64,000 bases of DNA from JBJXGE01 sp046154185. GTDB taxonomy: Bacteria; Planctomycetota; UBA8108; UBA1146; JAJFFE01. The translations under genes and the position numbers were made by a program. Each line of letters begins with the position of its first letter. Position 1 is the first letter of the stretch. The DNA is taken from positions 28,133-92,132 of the forward strand of contig JBJXGE010000003.1 in the NCBI GenBank assembly GCA_046154185.1, written 5' to 3'. This document shows, one piece after another, positions 27,056 to 35,408 of the stretch. A model generated the notes under the pieces. The model worked only from the letters and a program-made list of their open reading frames with translations. It was not told where the DNA came from and did not search any database.

Positions 27056-28660
27056 TCAGTGCTTGTGTTGACTGGCGCCGCTGGGAGGCGTCGTGGGACT
27101 CTTCGATGGCTCCTTGGAAGCGGGCGAGGTCGACCCATCGTGCTGATGGCCAGTCGAGCCGCCCATGAGCCCGCCGGGGTAGAACAGGCTCGGATGCCCG
27201 GTGATCTGGAACTGGCTGTCGATCAGGAATCCGCCACGAGTCACCACGTGCTCGCCGTCATCGAGCCCGTCGAGCACTGGAAAGAACGCTCCTGTGCGTG
27301 GTCCCAGAATGACCTCCCGCGGTTCGAACAACCCGCGAGACTTCTCGACGTAGACGAGTCTCCGCGTTCCGCTGTCGAGCACCGCGGTCGCCGGTACGGA
27401 GAGCAGCCCGGGACCGGCAGGGGTCGGCGGCGCCACGAGCTCGAGCTTCATGTTGCAGACCGGGCAGTTTCCTGGTGCGGCAGAGGTCTTCGCGTTCTCG
27501 CACTTCATCGGGCACGCATATTCCGCAACGGCTGGAGGGGCCGGTTCCAGCCCTGGGATTTGCTCGAGCCGCATTTCGCAGATCGGGCACTCGCCCACCT
27601 TGTCACGCAGCACTTGTGGGTGCATCGGGCAAGAGAACTTGCCTTCGACGCCCGTTGGCGCGGCGCGCCCATCACTTGCCAGGGCTGAGCGGACCACTGC
27701 GCTCACGAACATGCCCGGCTTCAGCGTGTGGTCCTTGTTTTCCACGTGGACCGGCACTCGGATGGTGCGCGTCTCTTCCGTCACGATTGGCTGCACGAAG
27801 GTGACGAGCCCCTCGAATACGCGCCCCGGGAGGGCTTCCGCGACCAGGTCGACGCGCTGCCCATAGCGGACCCACGCCAGGTCGTATTCGTAGATGTCGA
27901 GGTACACCCACACGGTGTCGAGGTTGGCGATGCGATACAGCACGTCGCCGGTCATGAACGCGCTGTTCTCGAAGATCGACTTCTCGATGACCGTACCCTG
28001 GATGGGCGAGTACAGCGTGACTCGGTCGGCGATTTGCTTCTTCTCGACCAACGCGGCGATCTGTTCCTCGGTGAGGCCCCAGCGCCGCAGCTTGAGTTTG
28101 GCCGTCTTCACCAGCGGCTCGTTCTCGGCGTCCGCGCCGCCCTGGAGGGCGATCAAGAGCTCCTGCTGGGCGACGATCAGATCGGGGCTGTAGACCTCCG
28201 CCAGGTGATCGCCGGACTTGATCTCGACGCCAGTGAAGGTCACGAACAAGCGTTCAGCGTAGCCATCGACTCGCGCTGTGACTGTCGCGAGCGAGGACTC
28301 GTTGTATTCGATTTTGCCGACCGCTCGTAGCTCCCGGGAGAGTTCCCGCCGGGTCACCGGCGTCGTTTCCACGGATGCCATCGCGAGAGCGTGGTCGGAG
28401 AGTTGGAGCATCGGCTCTCCGCTCGACCCCGTCTCCGCAGCACTCGCGGGGATGAGGGGCATCTCGCAGATAGGGCACTTCCCGGGGCGGTCCAAGCGGA
28501 CCTGCGGATGCATCGAGCACGTGTAGACCTGTTGCGCTGCGGACGGAGCAGCTGCATCGGTCGAGGCGGACTCAGGCCGGTGAGTCGAGCGGCCGAGCAT
28601 GAAACCGCCGGCGGCGGCGGCCACGACGACCAGCGCGATGAAGATGCAATTCCGGTTCAT
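27056..28660 (-). CDS. cusB: RND efflux periplasmic adaptor with three heavy-metal-binding domains, CusB family
   Basis: A 534-residue protein. It starts at ATG 28660 (GAGGAGACG upstream), which overlaps the stop of the TolC-family gene. An N-terminal membrane/signal segment is followed by a heavy-metal-binding domain Y-T-C-S-M-H-P-Q-V and C-P-I-C-E-M-P-L. Next come the membrane-fusion core (barrel, lipoyl and hairpin segments) and two further binding modules near 340-430: F-S-C-P-M-H-P-Q-V with C-P-I-C-E-M-R-L, and Y-A-C-P-M-K-C-E-N with C-P-V-C-N-M-K-L. The C-terminus is His-rich (G-H-Q-H-D-G and Q-H-K-H). Met/Cys/His richness suggests Cu(I)/Ag(I) handling. Confidence 0.9.
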   Translation of the reverse strand: MNRNCIFIALVVVAAAAGGFMLGRSTHRPESASTDAAAPSAAQQVYTCSMHPQVRLDRPGKCPICEMPLIPASAAETGSSGEPMLQLSDHALAMASVETTPVTRRELSRELRAVGKIEYNESSLATVTARVDGYAERLFVTFTGVEIKSGDHLAEVYSPDLIVAQQELLIALQGGADAENEPLVKTAKLKLRRWGLTEEQIAALVEKKQIADRVTLYSPIQGTVIEKSIFENSAFMTGDVLYRIANLDTVWVYLDIYEYDLAWVRYGQRVDLVAEALPGRVFEGLVTFVQPIVTEETRTIRVPVHVENKDHTLKPGMFVSAVVRSALASDGRAAPTGVEGKFSCPMHPQVLRDKVGECPICEMRLEQIPGLEPAPPAVAEYACPMKCENAKTSAAPGNCPVCNMKLELVAPPTPAGPGLLSVPATAVLDSGTRRLVYVEKSRGLFEPREVILGPRTGAFFPVLDGLDDGEHVVTRGGFLIDSQFQITGHPSLFYPGGLMGGSTGHQHDGSTSPASKEPSKSPTTPPSGASQHKH

Positions 28661-30075
28661 GGAAGCGTCTCCTCGGGACGGCTCGCGCCCCCTTCGAGGG
28701 TTGGTGCACCGGCGGGCGGAACGCCGGCGATGGCCAGCGACAGGGATGCGAGCGCCAGCTCGCGCTGCGTGCGAGCCTCGATGCCCGCAAGCTCGAACTC
28801 CAGTAGAGTACGCTGGGCGTCGATGACGTCGAGGAAGCCGGCGCGGCCGTGCACGTAGCCCGCGCGCGCGGCATCGAGCGACTGCTTGGCCTTGGGCACG
28901 AGCTTGTCCCGCAGCAGGGCGTCGTTGCGGACGGACTCGCGGTACATGAAGAGCATGGAGGCGAGCTCGGCCGCGACTTGCACCTGTTCTGCGTTGAGGC
29001 GGGCTTGCGCGGCACGCTTGCCAGCCTGCGCGCCCGCGATCTGCGCGGCAATCTTGTCGCGCCAGATGGGTAGGCTCATTCCGGCCGAAGGTCTGAACAT
29101 GGTTGGATCCGCCTTGACGTCTACCTCGAGGCCGAGGGAGAAGTCGGGAACGCCTGACTTGCGTGCGAGCCGCAGCGACGCCTCGGCTCGCTGCACGTCC
29201 TCTTTCATTCCCCGAAGGCTCGGGTTCCGGTTGAGGGCAGTGGACCACAAGTCCTCGGGCCGAGGATCTCCAGTGGAAGGCTCGAATGTCGAGGGGAGCG
29301 GCGGATCCGCGTCATCCGGGCCGAGGCCGAGCGCCGCCTTCATCTCCGCGACGAGCGCGCTTCGAGAGTCCTCCAGGTTCGTGATCTGGGTCTCGACTTG
29401 GTCGCGGGCGATCTGCGCGCGGAGGACATCCTGCAGCGTCACCCTCCCCGCGGCGTTCTGCTGTTGCGCGAGCTGTTCGAGATCCGTGAGGAGCCCGAGC
29501 GTCTCGCTCTCAACTCGGATCGTCTCCTCGAGGAAGTGCAGCCTGTAGTAGGCCGTCTTGACGGCCAACGCGGTTCGGAGGATTTCACGCTCGAAGCCGT
29601 AGTAGGCGACGCGGCTCTCGGCCGCCATCACAGCGCCCGCCGCACGGAGCTTTCCGGGACCGGGCAGATCGACCATGAGCCCTGGCATGAGCGACATGAC
29701 CGTGTCGGTGATGTCGCTCTCGAAGGTGAGCCTCGGGTCGGGCAACGAGCGGGCGGACGTGATGCCTTCGACTGCCGCCACCCAGTCGTAGTACGCTGCT
29801 TCCACGCGTGGGCTGTTCAGCAGCGCAAGCCGCAGGTAGTCGGCCAGGGGCGATGCGGCGTTAAGTTCCGGGAGCTCGGGCCTCGCATCCTCGGGGCGGT
29901 AGCGCTTCGAGACATCGTCCACGTCGGAACGGGCCGCTCGCTCCGAGGGCGTGGAAGTCCCAACGCAACCGACGGCCCCGATCCATGCCGCGAAGCCAAC
30001 GAGTGCATAGGAGAGCGACACTCGACACGAATGGGGGAGGCGTCGAGGGCGGTGATGGCGACGGAGTGAAAACAC
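28657..30075 (-). CDS. cusC: TolC-family outer-membrane efflux lipoprotein, CusC type
   Basis: An outer-membrane factor of about 472 residues. A signal peptide ends in a lipobox (W-I-G-A-V-G-C), then two TolC/OEP repeats of long helices (Y-Y-D-W-V-A-A-V-E-G-I-T-S-A-R-S-L-P-D-P-R-L-T and N-R-N-P-S-L-R-G-M-K-E-D-V-Q). It forms the exit duct of the tripartite pump encoded by the next two genes. Its stop overlaps the adaptor start. The start is uncertain: GTG 30075, with AAGG close upstream, gives a long n-region; GTG 30021 would give a shorter signal peptide. Frames further upstream look non-coding. Confidence 0.85.
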   Translation of the reverse strand: MFSLRRHHRPRRLPHSCRVSLSYALVGFAAWIGAVGCVGTSTPSERAARSDVDDVSKRYRPEDARPELPELNAASPLADYLRLALLNSPRVEAAYYDWVAAVEGITSARSLPDPRLTFESDITDTVMSLMPGLMVDLPGPGKLRAAGAVMAAESRVAYYGFEREILRTALAVKTAYYRLHFLEETIRVESETLGLLTDLEQLAQQQNAAGRVTLQDVLRAQIARDQVETQITNLEDSRSALVAEMKAALGLGPDDADPPLPSTFEPSTGDPRPEDLWSTALNRNPSLRGMKEDVQRAEASLRLARKSGVPDFSLGLEVDVKADPTMFRPSAGMSLPIWRDKIAAQIAGAQAGKRAAQARLNAEQVQVAAELASMLFMYRESVRNDALLRDKLVPKAKQSLDAARAGYVHGRAGFLDVIDAQRTLLEFELAGIEARTQRELALASLSLAIAGVPPAGAPTLEGGASRPEETLP

Positions 30076-30571
30076 GTCGACCTTGTCGTGGTTCGATTCC
30101 TGATCCTGACACCGCGGCGCTTTTTGCAACTTGCCTGAGCCCAGCCGAGCCGCCCTCAGCTGGCGTGATCGCCGAGCGTACACTCAGCCATGTCGCGAGC
30201 TACCGTCTAACGCCGAGTGCCAACCGAAAGTGCCCGCGCGCGGGAATCTAAGAATAACCGATTCGCCTCGCCTTCCGCTGGCGATCCATGGCGTAAGAAA
30301 AAATCGGGTACGCCAGCGCCATTCAGCTCGCCGATTTGACAGCAATTGACCGGATAAAAGGAACCGCAAACTAATCCAGCGGCAATCGGCGAAACAAGCC
30401 TGCCGATTGGTCTTCGTTCCCGTTCATTCCTAGTCCGACTGCTAGGCCGCATTCAAGTCCATTGTGACGGGTCACTGATGTGACTATGCTTTCGCTCGTC
30501 AAGTATTCCGTTGCTTCTTGCCGTTCAGAACGAAATGGGTCGGCATGCTGCAAATCGCTGGAGCAGATACG
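30076..30571. other. Divergent intergenic region
   Basis: 496 bp between the metal-efflux operon (minus) and the carboxypeptidase gene (plus); it must hold both promoters. I see no obvious MerR- or CueR-type palindrome and no confident promoter. Part of it (about 30240-30370) is noticeably richer in A/T than the surroundings. Confidence 0.4.
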
Positions 30572-33010
30572 ATGCGCGTTCGCGTGCGAGGTCGCGGCTT
30601 TCGAGCGTGGATCGCCCTCTTCGCCTTTTCGGCGACGCTTGCCGGTGCATGCGTTTTGACGCCCGCCGCAGCGCAAGCGCCGATTCGCTACGACGGGCAC
30701 GCGGTGGTGCGGGTCGCGATCGCGAACGAAGCGGAACTCGCACAACTGCTCGCGCTCAATCTCGACATTTGGACCGATGCGATTGGCATTGGCCCGCTCG
30801 ACGTGCGCGTCGCTCCGGACGAATGGCCGAGCCTTTGGACGAGCGGGCTTCCTTTCGAGCCGCGTATCGTCGATGTGCAAGCGCTCATCGATGCCGCGAC
30901 GGCGAGCAGCGCCGCCGCCGGCGCGCCGATTGGCGGCGGTCCCTTCGGTGGCGCACCGCTTGGCGGCGTCTCGTGGTTCGCGGACTACAAGACCTACGAC
31001 GAGGTGCTCGCGCAGCTCGTCGAACTCGCGGCGGCGCGACCGGATCTCGTGACGCTCATCGATGTCGGGGTGAGCGTCGAGGGCCGGTTGATTCGCGCGG
31101 TGCGCGTGACCGGCACGGCCGGCTCAAACAAACCCGGCTTCTATATCGAAGGTTGTCAGCACGCGCGCGAGTGGGTCGCGGTGATGGCGCCGGTCTATGC
31201 CGCCTGGGCGCTCGTCGAGTTCTACGACCTCGACCCCGAAATCCACGCGTTGATGGACAGCGTCGAGTTTTTTATCGTGCCGATCGTGAATCCGGACGGC
31301 TACGTTTATTCGCACGCAGTCGATCGACTGTGGCGAAAGAACCGGCGGGTTAACGGCGACGGAACAATCGGCGTCGACTTGAACCGCAACTGGTCCTACG
31401 AGTGGGGTGGCCCAGGGTCGAGCCCCGCGACTTCGAGTCCGGTCTATCACGGCACCGGACCGTTTTCGGAGCCGGAGTCGAGCGCGGCGCGCGACTTCGT
31501 TCTGGCGCGACCGCAAATCGCTGCGTTCCTCGATGTGCACAGCTACTCGCAGTTATTGTTGCAACCGTTCGGATACACGGTCGCGCTGCCGCCCGATCAA
31601 GATTTTTATCACCCGCTTGGCGCGGAGATCACGGCGGCGATCGGCAGCGTCCACGGCGCGACCTACTTGCATGGGCCGGGCGGCCTCATTCTGTACGTCG
31701 CGAGCGGCACGGCGCAGGACTGGGGTTACGGCGTCGCCAGCGCGGTCGCGATGACGATCGAATTGCGCGACACCGGCCAATTCGGATTTCTGCTGCCGGC
31801 CGATCAGATCTTGCCGACGTGCGAGGAAGTGTTCGCGGGCTTGCGCGTGTTGGGGGACACCATCTCTCGCCCGTTCGCCTTCAATTTTCCACAGGGTCTG
31901 CCGGCGCGCGCGGCGCCTGGGGCCACGACGATGTTCCCGGTCGACGTGCACGCGATCGGCGGCGCCACGCTTGCGGCTGGGTCGCCGCGCATCCATACGC
32001 GCAGCACCGGCGGCGGCGCGTTCGTCGAATCGCCGCTCGAGTTCACGGGCGGTACGTTGTACACGGCGACGCTGCCGGCCGCGCCGTGTGGAAGTTCGAT
32101 CGAGTTTTACTTCACGGCGGCGAGCGCGACGGGCGGCAGCGCAAGCGGTCCGATCGATGCGCCCGGCGAGGTGTATGCGACGCCGGTCGAGCTCGAGCTT
32201 GTTGCCTTCAGCGATGACGGCGAGTCCGAGCTTGGCTACGTCGTGTCGGGCGACGCGATCGCGGGAGTGTGGAATCGCGGCGTGCCGGCTGGCGGCGGCG
32301 ATCGCGGCGATCCGCCGTTCGACGCCGATGGCAGTGGGCAGTGTTATCTCACCGACTTAGCGGATGGCGACACCGACGTGGACGGCGGCAGCACGATTCT
32401 CACGTCGCCGCTTTTCGACGCGACGGGCGGCAACGCGACGCTCAGCTATTACCGGTGGTACTCGAATGTCGCCGGCGGCACGCCGGAGCAAGACGTGTTC
32501 GTCGTGGAAATCTCGAATGACGGCGGGGGAAGTTGGGTCGTGCTCGAGGTCGTCGGACCCGCCGGGGCCGAGGTCCAAGGCGGTTGGATTGCGCGCAGCT
32601 TCGCAATCGCAGACACGCTAGCGCCCACCGCGGCGATGCGCGTGCGATTCACCGCGTCAGACGTGGCGCCCGGTTCGGTCGTGGAGGCTGGGGTCGACGG
32701 AATCGTAGTTGGTGTTTACGGCTGCCTCGCTGTGCCTCCGAGTTTCATACGCGGAGACGCGAACGCCGACTCGCATTTCAACATCGCCGACGCCGTGTTC
32801 ACGCTCGTGTATGTGTTCGGGGGCAACGCGAGTTCGTGCCAGCTCGCGCTCGATGCAAACGATGACGAAGCCGTAAACATCGCCGATCCAATCTTCTTGC
32901 TCACCCAACTCTTCGCGGGCGGCGCACCGCCGCCCGGCCCGTACCCGGGCTGCGGCATTGACCCGACGCCCGGATCGCTCACCTGTGATGCGTACGCGCC
33001 GTGCCCGTGA
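30572..33010 (+). CDS. Exported zinc carboxypeptidase (M14) with dockerin module
   Basis: An 812-residue protein from ATG 30572, with GGAG 8 nt upstream. A signal peptide (W-I-A-L-F-A-F-S-A-T-L-A-G-A to A-A-A-Q) and a propeptide-like part precede an M14 domain over about 145-450. Zinc ligands H197 and E200 lie in C-Q-H-A-R-E-W, substrate-binding residues in D-L-N-R-N-W, the third zinc ligand H323 in F-L-D-V-H-S-Y-S, and the catalytic Glu397 in M-T-I-E-L-R-D-T-G. All key residues are present, so it should cleave C-terminal residues from peptides. A beta-rich region (about 450-720) follows, then the dockerin-like pair (R-G-D-A-N-A-D-S-H-F-N-I-A-D-A and D-A-N-D-D-E-A-V-N-I-A-D) and the Cys tail. 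Confidence 0.93.
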   Translation: MRVRVRGRGFRAWIALFAFSATLAGACVLTPAAAQAPIRYDGHAVVRVAIANEAELAQLLALNLDIWTDAIGIGPLDVRVAPDEWPSLWTSGLPFEPRIVDVQALIDAATASSAAAGAPIGGGPFGGAPLGGVSWFADYKTYDEVLAQLVELAAARPDLVTLIDVGVSVEGRLIRAVRVTGTAGSNKPGFYIEGCQHAREWVAVMAPVYAAWALVEFYDLDPEIHALMDSVEFFIVPIVNPDGYVYSHAVDRLWRKNRRVNGDGTIGVDLNRNWSYEWGGPGSSPATSSPVYHGTGPFSEPESSAARDFVLARPQIAAFLDVHSYSQLLLQPFGYTVALPPDQDFYHPLGAEITAAIGSVHGATYLHGPGGLILYVASGTAQDWGYGVASAVAMTIELRDTGQFGFLLPADQILPTCEEVFAGLRVLGDTISRPFAFNFPQGLPARAAPGATTMFPVDVHAIGGATLAAGSPRIHTRSTGGGAFVESPLEFTGGTLYTATLPAAPCGSSIEFYFTAASATGGSASGPIDAPGEVYATPVELELVAFSDDGESELGYVVSGDAIAGVWNRGVPAGGGDRGDPPFDADGSGQCYLTDLADGDTDVDGGSTILTSPLFDATGGNATLSYYRWYSNVAGGTPEQDVFVVEISNDGGGSWVVLEVVGPAGAEVQGGWIARSFAIADTLAPTAAMRVRFTASDVAPGSVVEAGVDGIVVGVYGCLAVPPSFIRGDANADSHFNIADAVFTLVYVFGGNASSCQLALDANDDEAVNIADPIFLLTQLFAGGAPPPGPYPGCGIDPTPGSLTCDAYAPCP

Positions 33011-33229
33011 CCCGAGTCGCGAAGCCAACTCCGCGAGATCGGCCGACGGAGCATCTTCCGGCGACACAACGCCCTGCTGTCCTCAGGACATTCCGCGCTT
33101 TTTGCGCGAGTTCTCGCCACTTGTGGGCCGCGAACGACGCTCGTCGCCGGATCGGCAGTTCGGGCGGTGCAACTCAGGTTTGTGAGGCGAGGGCTGAGCG
33201 ACGATGGTGAGCACGCTCGGCCGCGCCGG

Positions 33230-34903
33230 TCACGGGCATACCGAGCTTGTGCAGGCGAGCGTATCCGGTGTCGGATCGGCGCCGCAGTCCGTGGGTGGTG
33301 GCAGCGGCCCCCGCAGGGCGAATAAGGCCGTGAGTTGCGCGATAGCGTCGGAGATGTCGAGCGCGCCGTCATCGTTGCCATCGCAGCTATCTGAACAATC
33401 GAGTAGCGGCAACGCGCCGAACAGGTACGCGAGCAGCGTGATCGGATCCGCGATGTTGATGCCGTCATCGCCATTACAGTCGCCGCGCTGGAATGGGAGC
33501 GACGACTCGCACTCATCGGGAATGCCATTCAGATTGATGTCGGGGCTCGCGCCACTGAGGATGTCCTGGGCGTCGCCCGTGCCATTCTGATTGCAATCGG
33601 TGTCGCCGATCCGCAAGTAGTAGACATCTTGCTCGCCATTGAAGGTCGCCGCGTAGGCGACGTCGACGCCGACGAGGTCCGAGACCATATCGTAGTAGTC
33701 GCCGAGCTTCTGCTGCTGCGGCCAACCGAGATGCGGATCGAAGGCGATGCTCAGCGCTTGATTCGGCGACCAGCTCAGCCCGGCATCGAGCGACGAGCTA
33801 TAGTAAAGCTGCGACCAGAACCCGCCCGGATTGGCGCGCGTGTCGTTCCAAATAACATCGAGTCGACCGTTGGGCGCCACCGCGAGCGTGCCGAACCACT
33901 GCCAATCGTTGCTCCCGAGCGGATCATCGTTTATGCGCACCGGTGGCTCGAAGGAGACGCCGCCATTGGTGCTGCGCACCAGATGCACGTCGAGCGGGTC
34001 GCTGCCAGGCGGATTGACCGAGCAGAGCACGTACACATAGCCACGCGTCGGGCCGGAGCTGTGGTCGACATCAATCCAAACCTGCCCGAGCAGTCCTCCG
34101 GGGTTGGGCCCGCCACCGTATACGAGCGCGCCGCCAAGATCGACCACCGTCGCGAAGTCGAAGGCGAGCGCCGCTCCGGGATCTGCGATGGTCGTCGACT
34201 TCGCCACCACGAACTCGTCGTACACCGGCGAACGTCGCCCGGCGATGTAGACTTCGCCATCCGGGCCAACGGCGACGACACCCCACACCGGCTGCTCAGG
34301 GATCGGCACCGGAGGCTCAAATGTCGCGCCGCCGTCGGTCGAGCGATTGAACCAGTTGTCGCCGCAGCAGCCAGCATAGTCCCACGCCGCGTAGATGTTG
34401 CCGTGCCCGGGACCGCCGGTGCGATCGATGGCGATCCAAGCTTTGTCGCCTCCGTAGGCGTCAACACCTGTGTCCCACGTCGCACCGCCATCGAACGAGC
34501 GGAAAAGGTCGCACGAATAGCCGCCGCCGGCGGTGGTCAGGCTGTGGTAGTAGATGACGCCGTTGGCATCCGCCTCGAGCACAGGATCGGAGCGAAACAC
34601 GCCCGGCTCGATCACGCCGGGAAAAGTCCACGCAAGTCCGCCATCTATCGAGTAACCCCAACCTGCTTGGCGGAAATTGCTGGCGACCGTGTCGAATTGG
34701 CGCCAGCCGATCGCGACTCGTAGCGGATTGGTCGGATCGACGGCGATCGACGGCTCGTTCGCGGCATCGCCGATCGTATTCATGCCGGCAGCATCGACGT
34801 TTACTTGCACGCTCACGAAACCGCCGAAGATCGATTGCGCATTCAGACGCATCGAGACTGCCAACAATAGCAGAACGAGTAGCGAGATCGGAGTGTTTCG
34901 CAT
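33230..34903 (-). CDS. Exported sialidase-fold (BNR repeat) protein with dockerin module
   Basis: A 557-residue protein from ATG 34903 with signal peptide P-I-S-L-L-V-L-L-L-L-A-V-S to L-N-A-Q. Five Asp-box-like motifs (S-I-D-G-G-L-A-W, S-F-D-G-G-A-T-W, S-T-D-G-G-A-T-F, S-T-N-G-G-V-S-F, S-L-D-A-G-L-S-W) mark a six-bladed sialidase-type propeller. The C-terminal part has D-C-N-Q-N-G-T-G-D-A-Q-D-I and D-I-N-L-N-G-I-P-D-E-C, a second Ca-loop element common in these bacteria, then the dockerin-like pair and the Cys tail. Catalytic sialidase residues cannot be confirmed, so it may only bind. A longer in-frame extension upstream lacks a signal peptide and a ribosome-binding site. Confidence 0.85.
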   Translation of the reverse strand: MRNTPISLLVLLLLAVSMRLNAQSIFGGFVSVQVNVDAAGMNTIGDAANEPSIAVDPTNPLRVAIGWRQFDTVASNFRQAGWGYSIDGGLAWTFPGVIEPGVFRSDPVLEADANGVIYYHSLTTAGGGYSCDLFRSFDGGATWDTGVDAYGGDKAWIAIDRTGGPGHGNIYAAWDYAGCCGDNWFNRSTDGGATFEPPVPIPEQPVWGVVAVGPDGEVYIAGRRSPVYDEFVVAKSTTIADPGAALAFDFATVVDLGGALVYGGGPNPGGLLGQVWIDVDHSSGPTRGYVYVLCSVNPPGSDPLDVHLVRSTNGGVSFEPPVRINDDPLGSNDWQWFGTLAVAPNGRLDVIWNDTRANPGGFWSQLYYSSSLDAGLSWSPNQALSIAFDPHLGWPQQQKLGDYYDMVSDLVGVDVAYAATFNGEQDVYYLRIGDTDCNQNGTGDAQDILSGASPDINLNGIPDECESSLPFQRGDCNGDDGINIADPITLLAYLFGALPLLDCSDSCDGNDDGALDISDAIAQLTALFALRGPLPPPTDCGADPTPDTLACTSSVCP

Positions 34904-35408
34904 CGGTTGCCCGGGGCAAAGCGTCCTGCTAATCGAGGCGATTGTCAAGCAGCAGGCGGCGGCGACGAGGGACACAGGGCCAGCTCGATCATGATTCTCG
35001 GTACTTCCAATCTGTCGAGGCTCCCTCGCCAAAAAGGGCGCCCGCCTGATCGGGGTCCATATTTTCTCGTCCTGGATCGAGAAGGCGGCAACGCGGGGGT
35101 TGCCAGTGAGGTGCGGAGACACTACCTTTACCTTTAATAAATTGCCGGAGGGCTCGGCGAACACGGGAATAAGTCAGGGATAGCGAGTCAGCCGCTTGAG
35201 GTGTCCCGGTGACGATTTGATCGCGTGGGATCGGCTTGCCCCAGGCATAGAGAGCAGAAAAACATGCGCCATCCAGTCATTCTTTCCGGCAATCGCTTCA
35301 CCTGAGTTACGGGGCCGAACCGTTCGGTCCCGCCTTATTGCTGAGCACTCGAGGGGGAAGAAGGAGTAGAAGAATCCGATAATTCACTGACGAGGAAAGT
35401 GGGAAACC
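34904..35408. other. Divergent intergenic region
   Basis: 505 bp between the sialidase-fold gene (minus) and the ThuA-like gene (plus), expected to carry both promoters. I see no coding potential and no clear hairpin. A short A/T-rich patch near 35128-35143 (CTTTAATAAATT) is the best candidate for a -10-like element, but it is unsupported. Confidence 0.4.
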
